A stretch of DNA of 14,725 nt from M30B53 sp964600785 (GTDB taxonomy: Bacteria > Planctomycetota > Planctomycetia > Pirellulales > UBA1268), in assembly GCA_964600785.1 (NCBI GenBank), contig CAZRKH010000042.1:1-14725 (forward strand), read 5' to 3'. This document shows positions 6,930 through 13,382 of this stretch, one piece after another (the first letter of the stretch is position 1; every line of letters begins with the position of its first letter). The notes under the pieces are model-generated. The model worked only from the letters and a program-made list of their open reading frames with translations, was not told where the DNA came from and ran no database searches. The position numbers and the translations under genes are program-made.

Positions 6930-7709
6930 ATGTCGAGGATCGTCACGCTGACCACCGACTTCGGCAGCTCGAGCGTGTATGTCGCTGAGATCAAGGGCCG
7001 GCTGCTGCACGCACCCGGCGGCTGCACGCTCGTCGACATCGCCCACGACCTGCCGGCTCACGACATCCGCGCCGCAGCCTGGCTGGTGTCGAGGGCCTGC
7101 TTCGCCTTCCCGCCCGGCACGCTGCATCTGGTCGTGATCGACCCCGGCGTGGGCACCGCGAGGCGGATGGTGTGGGTGAAGATCGACGGCCACGAGTTCC
7201 TCGCCCCCGACAACGGCGTGCTCTCGCTGGCGATTGCAGCGAGGCCTCCCGAAGCGGTCCGCACCCTGCCGGAGCCCGCCGATGCCTCGGCCACCTTCCA
7301 CGGCCGCGATGTGGTGGCGGTGGCCGCCGGGCGGCTGCTGGCAGGGGAGCCTCCGGAGTTGCTGGGGCGTGAGCATGGGCCGCTCGCGCGGTTCGACGAG
7401 CCGTTGCCGGCCGAAGGGGTCGACGGCCTCCGTGGCGAGGTTCGCTTCATCGACAGCTTCGGCAATCTGATCACCAACCTGCCGGCCGACTGCTGGCCGC
7501 GGATCGAGGCGGCCGGTGGCGTGTTTCTCTCCGAACGGCCGATTCAACGCGCCGTGCGGACCTACGGCGATGCCCCGCCGGGCACGGCGGTGGTTTTGGT
7601 CGGCTCGCAGGGGGTCGTGGAGATTGCCGTGGTGGAGGGCTCCGCGGCCCGTCTTCTCGGCGGTGAGATCGGCTCACCGGTGCGGATCGCGGCTGGCGGC
7701 CGTGCCTGA
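6930..7709 (+). CDS. SAM hydroxide adenosyltransferase (DUF62, SAM hydrolase)
   Basis: 259 residues, the family's normal length. Members of this family (related to fluorinase and chlorinase, but using water/hydroxide) split S-adenosylmethionine into adenosine and methionine. Motifs: TLTTDFG (6-12), IDPGVG (70-75), APDNG (92-96), FHGRD (123-127) and DSFGNLITNLP. The Asp-Arg-His triad expected for the hydrolases fits D71, R78 and H124. I see nothing suggesting a halogenase. The open frame continues upstream inside gatB, but the family starts at ATG 6930, five bases after the gatB stop, so translation is probably coupled. The physiological role of the family is unsettled. Its last 36 bases overlap the 3' end of the opposing reductase gene. 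Confidence 0.9.
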   Translation: MSRIVTLTTDFGSSSVYVAEIKGRLLHAPGGCTLVDIAHDLPAHDIRAAAWLVSRACFAFPPGTLHLVVIDPGVGTARRMVWVKIDGHEFLAPDNGVLSLAIAARPPEAVRTLPEPADASATFHGRDVVAVAAGRLLAGEPPELLGREHGPLARFDEPLPAEGVDGLRGEVRFIDSFGNLITNLPADCWPRIEAAGGVFLSERPIQRAVRTYGDAPPGTAVVLVGSQGVVEIAVVEGSAARLLGGEIGSPVRIAAGGRA

Positions 7710-8597
7710 GCGGCACGCGTCGCGGCAGGATTCGATCGCCTCGTCGAGGCCGCTGGCCAGGTCGATCGTCGGCTCCCAGCCGAGGGCCCGCAGCCGAGCG
7801 TTGGTGCCGAGCACCAGCGGCGGATCGAAACTGCTGCGGGGCGTGCCGCCGAAGGTGAGCAGCCCCTCGGCGTGGCAGCGGGAGGCGATCGTCTCGGCCA
7901 GGGTGCGGATCGTGATCGGCTCGCCCGAACAGACGTTATAGACTCCCTCAGCGACGCTCTCTGTCAGCCGCACGAAGGCGGCGGCCACGTCGTGGACCGA
8001 GAGATAGTCGCGGATCATGCGGCCGCTTGTGATCGCGAACGGCTCGCCCGCGAGCAGGCTGCGGATCGCCGTCGGCACGAACCGGCGGCCGTCCTCGCCG
8101 GGGCCGTAGACGTAAAAGATCCGACCCCAGGCGAAGCTCATCGCGTTCCGCTCGGCCACGACACGACAGAGCTGACCGGCGGAGAGCTTGGCCGCGGCGT
8201 AGAGCGTGGAGGGGACCGTGGGGCTCTCCTCGCCAAGCAGACCCCCTCTGACGTCATACTCGCTGCAGCTCCCGGCTCCCACGAACCGCCGGCAGCCGGC
8301 AGCAGCGGCAAGCTCGCAGAGCCGGACCGACTGGCCGACGAGTTCGAGATTGAGCGGGCTCTCGAGATACCGCCCCGGCTCGGCATACCAGGCGAGGTGC
8401 AGGCAGGCCTCGGGCTGAAACTCCGCAAGGATCTCCGCGAGCCGGTCGCTCTCCTCGAGACGGCAGTCATGCCAACGTTCCCCGGCCGACATCTGCCGCG
8501 GCCGTCCCAGGCAGCAGACCTCATGGCCGGCGGCGAGCAGCCTGCGGAGCACCTGCCGGCCGATGAAGCCCGTCCCGCCGGTCAGGAAGATTCTCAC
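7674..8597 (-). CDS. NAD(P)-dependent nucleotide-sugar epimerase/reductase (extended SDR)
   Basis: 307-residue extended short-chain dehydrogenase/reductase. The Rossmann motif TGGTGFIG (6-13) is followed by HLAWYAEPG. VGAGSCSEYD and Y133-x3-K137 (YAAAK) form the active-site region, and RDYLSVHDVA plus YNVCSGEPITI are usual in sugar-nucleotide members. As the last gene of an operon with a dehydratase, C-methyltransferase and 3,5-epimerase, it most likely reduces the C-4 ketone of the CDP-sugar (inference). The start is GTG 8597, with GGAGGA about 7 bases upstream and a GTGA overlap with the preceding gene's stop. A longer open frame reaching 9053 is a shadow of the upstream gene. The 3' end overlaps the convergent DUF62 gene by 36 bases. 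Confidence 0.9.
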   Translation of the reverse strand: MRIFLTGGTGFIGRQVLRRLLAAGHEVCCLGRPRQMSAGERWHDCRLEESDRLAEILAEFQPEACLHLAWYAEPGRYLESPLNLELVGQSVRLCELAAAAGCRRFVGAGSCSEYDVRGGLLGEESPTVPSTLYAAAKLSAGQLCRVVAERNAMSFAWGRIFYVYGPGEDGRRFVPTAIRSLLAGEPFAITSGRMIRDYLSVHDVAAAFVRLTESVAEGVYNVCSGEPITIRTLAETIASRCHAEGLLTFGGTPRSSFDPPLVLGTNARLRALGWEPTIDLASGLDEAIESCRDACRSGTAASRDPHR

Positions 8598-9142
8598 AGC
8601 GGCTCCTCCGCAAGCTCGGCCAGCAGCGGGTGGGCGGTGTCGCGGTCGGAGATGGCGGTCACCGGCAGCGGCCAGGCGATGCCCACCGCCGGGTCGTCCC
8701 ACCGCAGGCCCCGTTGCACCGCCGGGTCGTAGCACGCTCCCATCTGGTAGCAGACCTCGCAGTCGTCCTCGAGCGACTGAAAGCCGTGGCCGCAGCCGAT
8801 CGGCACGAAGAGCGACTGGCGATTCTCGGCCGAGAGTTCGGCGGCACACCAGCGGCCGAAGCCGGGGGAGTCGCGGCGGAGATCGACGACCACATCGAAG
8901 ATCCTGCCCCGCGTGCAACGCACGAGCTTGGCCTCGGCCCGAGGGGCCACCGAGTAGTGCAGCCCCCGCAGGCTGCCCCGGCGACGGGTGAGCGAAAGGT
9001 TCGCCTGCCGCCAGGCGACGGTGATGCCGTGGGCGGCAGCTTCCTGATCGCACCAGCAGCGGGCAAAAAACCCCCGTTCATCCTCACGCCACTCCGGCTC
9101 GAGGCGGAAGACACCGCTGATGGGCATGGGGTGCCAGATCAT
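8594..9142 (-). CDS. RmlC-type sugar 3,5-epimerase (cupin)
   Basis: 182-residue cupin of the dTDP-4-dehydrorhamnose 3,5-epimerase family, the usual size. Visible motifs: RGLHYS with H62 as the expected catalytic base, K72, PIGCGHGFQSLED (114-126), CYQMGACYDP with Y132 and Y138, GLRWDDPAVGIAWP (145-158), and an ISDRD motif near the end. In RmlC enzymes such residues epimerise 4-keto-6-deoxy sugars at C-3 and/or C-5. Because the neighbours are RfbG-type and C-methylating, the substrate here is probably a CDP-4-keto-6-deoxy-3-C-methyl sugar, where C-5 is the likely site (inference); hence no rfbC symbol. The start ATG 9142 overlaps the methyltransferase stop as ATGA, and the stop overlaps the reductase GTG. 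An apparent in-frame extension to 10627 is shadow. Confidence 0.9.
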   Translation of the reverse strand: MIWHPMPISGVFRLEPEWREDERGFFARCWCDQEAAAHGITVAWRQANLSLTRRRGSLRGLHYSVAPRAEAKLVRCTRGRIFDVVVDLRRDSPGFGRWCAAELSAENRQSLFVPIGCGHGFQSLEDDCEVCYQMGACYDPAVQRGLRWDDPAVGIAWPLPVTAISDRDTAHPLLAELAEEPL

Positions 9143-10422
9143 TCGATGACCGTGACCCGTGGAATCGGCACCACGAACCGCCCGCCCCAGTCCCGGATTC
9201 CCGCCATCTGCCCGACGACTTCGTCGGTCAGGTTCCAGGGCAGGATCAGCAGGTAATCCGGCTTCGTTTCGGCGATCCGTTCGGGCGGGAGAATCGGCAG
9301 CTGCGTGCCCGGCAGGAACCGGCCCTGTTTGTGGGGGCTGCGGTCGACGACGTAGTCGAGAAAGTCGCCGCGGATGCCGCAGTAGTTCAGCAGCGTGTTG
9401 CCCTTCGCGGCCGCGCCGTAGCCGACGACTCTCCGGCCCTCGCGACGGGTGGCAATCAGGAACTCGAGCACGTCCCGCTTCGTCTCCTCCACCCGAGTCC
9501 GGAAGGCGTCGTAGGCGGCCGGTGTTTCCAGGCCCGCGGCCCGCTCCTCGGCGAGCAACGCCGCCACGCCCGCCGCCGCGGCCCCCCCGCAGCCGGCATG
9601 CCGGGCGAAGATCCGCAGCGAGCCGCCGTGGGTCGGCAGCCGCTCGACGTCGTGGATGCTCAGGCCGTGGGCGGCGAAGATTCGCTGCACCGCAAGAAGC
9701 GAGAGGTAGGAGAAGTGCTCGTGATAGATCGTGTCGAACTGGTTGTGCCGAATCAGCTCGAGCAGATGCGGAAACTCCATCGTGATCGTGCCGGCGGGGC
9801 CGAGCAGGGCCGCGAGCCCGGCCACGAAGTCGTTGATGTCGGGCACGTGGGCCAGCACGTTGTTGCCCAGCAGCAGGTCGGCTGAGCCCTCGGCCCGCAC
9901 CGCCTCGGCGGTGGCTTTGCCAAAAAAGGCGACGCGGGTGGGGATCCCCTTGGAAATCGCCACCTCCGCGACATTGGCGGCCGGCTCGATGCCGAGCACC
10001 GGCACGCCCGCCTGCCGAAAATACTGCAACAGGTAGCCGTCGTTGCTGGCCACCTCCACGACCCGGCTGCCCGGCCCGAGTCCGAGCCGGTCGATCATCG
10101 TCTCGACATACCGTCGGCAGTGGGCCAGCCAGCTCTCGGAATAGGAGGAGAAGTAGGCATAGTCGGTGAAGATTTCGTGCGGTGCCTGAAACTGCTCGAG
10201 CTGCACCAGCCAGCACGACTCGCAGACGTAGGCATGCAAGGGAAAGAAGGTCTCCGGCTTCCGCAGATCGGCGGCGGTGCGGTAGGCATTGGAAGGGGGC
10301 GACATTCCGAGGTCGCAGAAGGTCCGCGAGAGGCTCGCCCGGCAGAACCGGCAGACGGGGCGTCCGCCGACGTCTACAAGCTCGCCACCGGTCGGTCGAG
10401 TGAGCGTGGAGGACGCTGGCAT
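9139..10422 (-). CDS. Sugar C-methyltransferase (TylCIII/NovU/TcaB9 type)
   Basis: 427-residue SAM-dependent enzyme with the three-part layout of NDP-sugar 3-C-methyltransferases. The N-terminal zinc-binding domain has C24-x2-C27 and C67-x2-C70 (CRFC...CESC). The Rossmann SAM domain has VVEVASNDGYLL (121-132) and LLLGNNVLAHVPD. The YHEHFSYLS motif (233-241) is where TcaB9-type enzymes carry the proposed catalytic base. The C-terminal domain has the diagnostic GYGAAAKGNTLLNYCG and a DRSPHKQGRFLPGT stretch. Known relatives add a methyl group at C-3 of 4-keto-6-deoxy sugars on the way to mycarose, noviose-like sugars and virenose. The neighbouring CDP-glucose dehydratase suggests a CDP-linked substrate. 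A GGAG precedes ATG 10422, 21 bases after the dehydratase stop. The exact methylation position is inferred. Confidence 0.93.
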   Translation of the reverse strand: MPASSTLTRPTGGELVDVGGRPVCRFCRASLSRTFCDLGMSPPSNAYRTAADLRKPETFFPLHAYVCESCWLVQLEQFQAPHEIFTDYAYFSSYSESWLAHCRRYVETMIDRLGLGPGSRVVEVASNDGYLLQYFRQAGVPVLGIEPAANVAEVAISKGIPTRVAFFGKATAEAVRAEGSADLLLGNNVLAHVPDINDFVAGLAALLGPAGTITMEFPHLLELIRHNQFDTIYHEHFSYLSLLAVQRIFAAHGLSIHDVERLPTHGGSLRIFARHAGCGGAAAAGVAALLAEERAAGLETPAAYDAFRTRVEETKRDVLEFLIATRREGRRVVGYGAAAKGNTLLNYCGIRGDFLDYVVDRSPHKQGRFLPGTQLPILPPERIAETKPDYLLILPWNLTDEVVGQMAGIRDWGGRFVVPIPRVTVIE

Positions 10423-10443
10423 CGGAGTCTCCGGCGGTTGCCC

Positions 10444-11646
10444 TCAGGCGGCGGTCGCGGCGGGCGGGCTGACATTCAGGGCAGGGCGACTGCCCTGTGC
10501 CGCCGGGCCGGCTGCCTGCTCGTAGGCCTCGATGTCGGCCAAGGTGGCCGCGGCCATTCCGCCGCGGCCCTCGCTCCAACGGCGGTACCAGTCGGCGGTG
10601 CGATTGATCGTGGTGTTGAAATCCCAACGGGGCCGCCAGCCGAGCAGCTGCACGGCCTTGTCGATCGCCAGCTGCAGCCGGGTGGTCTCGTGGACCGTCG
10701 GCGGGGCCGCCGGCGGATGCCAGGCTCCCTTGCCCCAGCGGCCGATGAAGGCGTCGGCCAGCTCTCCGACGGTGCGGCTGCCCTCGGGCAGCGGACCGAA
10801 GTTCCAGGCCGAGCAGGCGACCCCCGGGGATTCCGAGAGCATCGACGCCGCCAGGAGGAGGTAGCCGCCGAGGGGCTCGAGCACGTGCTGCCAGGGGCGG
10901 ACCGCCTCTGGACGACGAATCTCGAGCGGCTCACCGGCAGTGATCGCCCGTACGAGATCGGGCACGATCCGGTCGTCGGCCCAGTCGCCACCGCCGATCA
11001 CGTTGCCGGCGCGGGCGGTGGCCAGCCGCACGCCGTGCTCGTCGATCCCTGCGACGGGAAAGAAGGCGTCGCGATAGCTCGCCACCAGCAGCTCGACGGC
11101 GGCCTTGCTCGCGGAGTAGGGATCATGGCCGCCGAGGCGATCGGTCTCGCGGTAGCCCCAGACCTGCTCGCGATTGTGGTAGCACTTGTCGGTGGTGACC
11201 ACCACGACCACGCAGGGCTTGCCGCGACGCCGGACCGCCTCGAGCAGGTTCGCGGTGCCGAGGTAGTTGACCTCGTGGGTCTCGAGCGGGCAGCGGTAGC
11301 TCTCCCGCACCAGCGGCTGGGCGGCGAGGTGGAAGATCAGCTCGGGGGCGGCTGCATCGACCGCGGCGGCCAGGTCGGCGGCATGGCGGATGTCGGCGAG
11401 CCAGTGGCCCGCCAGTCGCTGTTCGACGGCATTTTCGACGAAGCTGCTCGGGCTCGTCGGCGGCGGCAGGGCGTAGCCGAAGACCTCCGCCCCGAGCCGC
11501 TCGAGCCAGAGGGCCAGCCACGATCCCTTGAAGCCGGTGTGGCCGGTCACAAACACCCGCCGGCCACCGAAAGCGGCAGCACCCGAAGCGGCCGATGGGA
11601 AGCCTGGAAAGGACCCGCGCGAGGCTGTGATGGCTCCCTGTCGCAT
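10444..11646 (-). CDS. rfbG: CDP-glucose 4,6-dehydratase
   Basis: NAD-dependent extended SDR that converts CDP-glucose to CDP-4-keto-6-deoxyglucose, the entry point to CDP-deoxysugars. VFVTGHTGFKGSWL (31-44) is the hallmark of RfbG; dTDP-glucose dehydratases (RmlB) have a different glycine loop. Also visible are HLAAQPLVRESY (106-117), TTDKCY with the catalytic D153-K154 pair, Y177-x3-K181 (YSASK), and RAGNVIGGGDWADDRIVPD, another strong RfbG mark. 400 residues against about 360 usual; the excess is about 25 residues at the N-terminus and a C-terminal tail rich in Ala and Pro. The start ATG 11646 lacks a good Shine-Dalgarno, so the N-terminus is uncertain. It is the first gene of the leftward sugar operon and divergent from bioA, with 182 bases between. 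Confidence 0.94.
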   Translation of the reverse strand: MRQGAITASRGSFPGFPSAASGAAAFGGRRVFVTGHTGFKGSWLALWLERLGAEVFGYALPPPTSPSSFVENAVEQRLAGHWLADIRHAADLAAAVDAAAPELIFHLAAQPLVRESYRCPLETHEVNYLGTANLLEAVRRRGKPCVVVVVTTDKCYHNREQVWGYRETDRLGGHDPYSASKAAVELLVASYRDAFFPVAGIDEHGVRLATARAGNVIGGGDWADDRIVPDLVRAITAGEPLEIRRPEAVRPWQHVLEPLGGYLLLAASMLSESPGVACSAWNFGPLPEGSRTVGELADAFIGRWGKGAWHPPAAPPTVHETTRLQLAIDKAVQLLGWRPRWDFNTTINRTADWYRRWSEGRGGMAAATLADIEAYEQAAGPAAQGSRPALNVSPPAATAA

Positions 11647-11724
11647 GCGTCGTCCCGGGGGGGTCGCGATCCTTGGCTCGACCCCGGAAAGGTAGCCCAC
11701 CGGCCCGGGTTCTCCCAAGGCCGC

Positions 11725-11751
11725 TTTTCCACCGCGATCACCGCGGAAAAA
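11725..11751. promoter_or_regulatory. Inverted repeat in the rfbG-bioA divergent region
   Basis: CCGCG (11732-11736), ATCAC, CGCGG (11742-11746), flanked by TTTT (11725-11728) and AAAAA (11747-11751), gives a nearly symmetric 27-base element. It lies about 80 bases before each divergent start, a plausible operator position or a small stem. It does not match the BirA, BioR or BioQ operators as I remember them. The rest of the 182-base gap shows no convincing promoter by eye. Confidence 0.4.
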
Positions 11752-11828
11752 GAGTTGGCCGACATCGGCGGCAACCGTTTGCGAAGCTGCCGCTGGCCGG
11801 GCCCTCTTTTGCGCGGCATGATGCCGAC

Positions 11829-13250
11829 ATGAGTGACATCCGCGACAGCCTTTGCGACGCCCCGGCCCGGACTCCCGAGCACGCACAGCGGGACCATGGC
11901 ACCCCGCTTGCCGAGTGGGACCGCCGCCACGTCTGGCACGCCTTCACGCAGATGGCCGAATACGAGCCGCTGCTGATCGAACGCGGCGAGGGAGCCACGC
12001 TCTACGACACCGACGGCCGGGCCTATCTCGACGGCTCGGCGAGCATGTGGTGCAACGTTCACGGGCACCGCCACCCGCGGCTCGACCGGGCCGCCCTCGA
12101 GCAGCTCGGCCGCGTGGCCCACACCACCAACCTCGGCCTCTCCAACCCGACCACGGTGCGGCTGGCGAAACGGCTGGCCGAGGTCGCCCCGGCGGGGCTC
12201 GAGAAGGTCTTCTTCTCCGACGACGGCGCCACCGCGATCGAGGTTGCCCTCAAGCTCGCCTTTCAATACTGGCTGCAATGCGGGCAGCCCGAGCCGGGCC
12301 GCCGCCGGTATCTCGCCATCGGCGAGGCCTACCACGGCGACACCCTCGGCACGATCGGCGTCGGCGGCGTGGCCCGCTTCGGTTCGATCTTCCAGCCTCT
12401 GACCTTCGAGGCGATCCGCATCCCCTCGCCCGCCCTCTGCCGCCAGCCGCGGGGCAGCTTGCCCGAGGAGGCCTGCCGACAGGGCATCGAGCGGTTGGAA
12501 AACATGCTCACCGTCCATGCCGGCGAAATCGCCGCGGTGATCATGGAGCCGTTGGTGCAGGCGGCCGGCGGGATCCTCGTGCACCCGCCCGGCTTTCTGC
12601 GGGCGGTCCGCGAGGCGACGCGGGCCCACGACGTGCTGCTGATTCTCGACGAGGTGGCCGTCGGCTTCGGCCGCACCGGCCGGCTGTTCGCCTGCGAGCA
12701 TGAGTCGGTCGAGCCCGATTTCCTCTGTCTGGCCAAGGGGCTCACCGCTGGCTATCTGCCGATGGCCGCCACGCTGACCACCGCAGAAATCTGGAATGCC
12801 TTTCTTGGCACTCATGCCGAGCGTCGCACCTTTTTCCACGGCCACACCTACGGTGGCAACCCGCTGGCCGCGGCGGTGGCCCTGGAGTCACTCGCGATCT
12901 TCGAGGAGGAGCGGGTGCTCGAGCGGATGCGGCCGGCGATCGAGCGGCTCGAATCGCGGCTCGAGGAGTTTTGCGGCATGCCCCACGTGGCCGACGCCCG
13001 CAGCCGCGGGCTCGCCGCGGGGATCGAACTGGCCGCCGACCCGTCCACCGGCACCCGCTTCGACCCGGCCGAGGCGATCGGCATGCGAGCCTGCCAGGCG
13101 GCCAGGAAGCACGGTGCCCTGCTGCGGCCGCTGGGCGATGTGGTGGTGATCATGCCGCCGCTGTGCGTGGGCCCCGCGGAGATCGACCGCCTCTGCGACG
13201 CGGCGGCCGCCGGCATCCGTGAAGTCTGCGCCACCTTGGAAAACCGCTGA
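11829..13250 (+). CDS. bioA: Adenosylmethionine-8-amino-7-oxononanoate aminotransferase
   Basis: Class III PLP aminotransferase of biotin synthesis. It makes 7,8-diaminopelargonate from 8-amino-7-oxononanoate, classically using SAM as amino donor. 473 residues, slightly longer than the usual roughly 430. Seen: HVWHAFTQM near the N-terminus (34-42) and SASMWCNVHGHRHP (70-83), both typical of BioA; FFSDDGATAIEVALK, the phosphate-binding region; YHGDT; D274 in LILDEVAVGFGRTG; and the Schiff-base lysine K303 in CLAKGLTAGYLP. HGHTYGGNPLA follows. The SAM-donor (BioA) rather than lysine-donor (BioK) choice is not decided here. The open frame continues upstream, but ATG 11829 gives the best N-terminus; no clear Shine-Dalgarno. 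No bioB, bioF or bioD in view. A terminator follows directly. Confidence 0.94.
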   Translation: MSDIRDSLCDAPARTPEHAQRDHGTPLAEWDRRHVWHAFTQMAEYEPLLIERGEGATLYDTDGRAYLDGSASMWCNVHGHRHPRLDRAALEQLGRVAHTTNLGLSNPTTVRLAKRLAEVAPAGLEKVFFSDDGATAIEVALKLAFQYWLQCGQPEPGRRRYLAIGEAYHGDTLGTIGVGGVARFGSIFQPLTFEAIRIPSPALCRQPRGSLPEEACRQGIERLENMLTVHAGEIAAVIMEPLVQAAGGILVHPPGFLRAVREATRAHDVLLILDEVAVGFGRTGRLFACEHESVEPDFLCLAKGLTAGYLPMAATLTTAEIWNAFLGTHAERRTFFHGHTYGGNPLAAAVALESLAIFEEERVLERMRPAIERLESRLEEFCGMPHVADARSRGLAAGIELAADPSTGTRFDPAEAIGMRACQAARKHGALLRPLGDVVVIMPPLCVGPAEIDRLCDAAAAGIREVCATLENR

Positions 13251-13265
13251 AAATGCCGGTTTTTT
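13240..13265 (+). terminator. Intrinsic terminator of bioA
   Basis: AAAACCG (13240-13246) pairs with CGGTTTT (13257-13263) around a 10-base loop, with a T run continuing to 13265 and a second T6 tract just after (13271-13276). The bioA stop codon (13248-13250) lies in the loop. The A-rich upstream arm and T-rich downstream arm are typical. The following KAS III gene would then need its own promoter or readthrough. Confidence 0.75.
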
Positions 13266-13382
13266 CAGGTTTTTTCGGCTGGCCCCCGCCGTCGGCGTCT
13301 GCAACTATCCTGGCTGAGAGGGTCGGCCGGTGGCCGGCTCGGATTCCGGAAGAACCCGTTTCCGCCTGCACGGAGCAGACCT

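Noticed and set aside
6930..7709. Fluorinase/chlorinase rather than SAM hydrolase
   Set aside because: The Asp-Arg-His pattern and overall length fit the hydroxide-using DUF62 group, and there are no halometabolite genes nearby.
7674..9053. Extended 459-residue version of the SDR reductase
   Set aside because: The Rossmann fold begins right after GTG 8597, which has its own Shine-Dalgarno; the upstream part is a shadow of the epimerase gene.
8594..10627. Apparent 677-residue fusion ending in the RmlC-type epimerase
   Set aside because: Only the last 182 residues are a real protein; the upstream part is an out-of-frame reading of the methyltransferase gene, and an ATG with an ATGA overlap marks the true start.
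8594..11646. Standard dTDP-rhamnose (rml) operon
   Set aside because: No rmlA, and the dehydratase has the GHTGFKG loop of CDP-glucose dehydratases, not RmlB; a C-methyltransferase is also not part of rhamnose synthesis.
10120..11832. 570-residue open frame on the plus strand
   Set aside because: Antisense to the C-methyltransferase and rfbG, which have strong motif support; composition is that of a GC shadow.
11547..12845. 432-residue open frame on the minus strand across the rfbG-bioA gap
   Set aside because: Antisense to bioA; the sequence has no domain and the divergent gap is a normal intergenic region.
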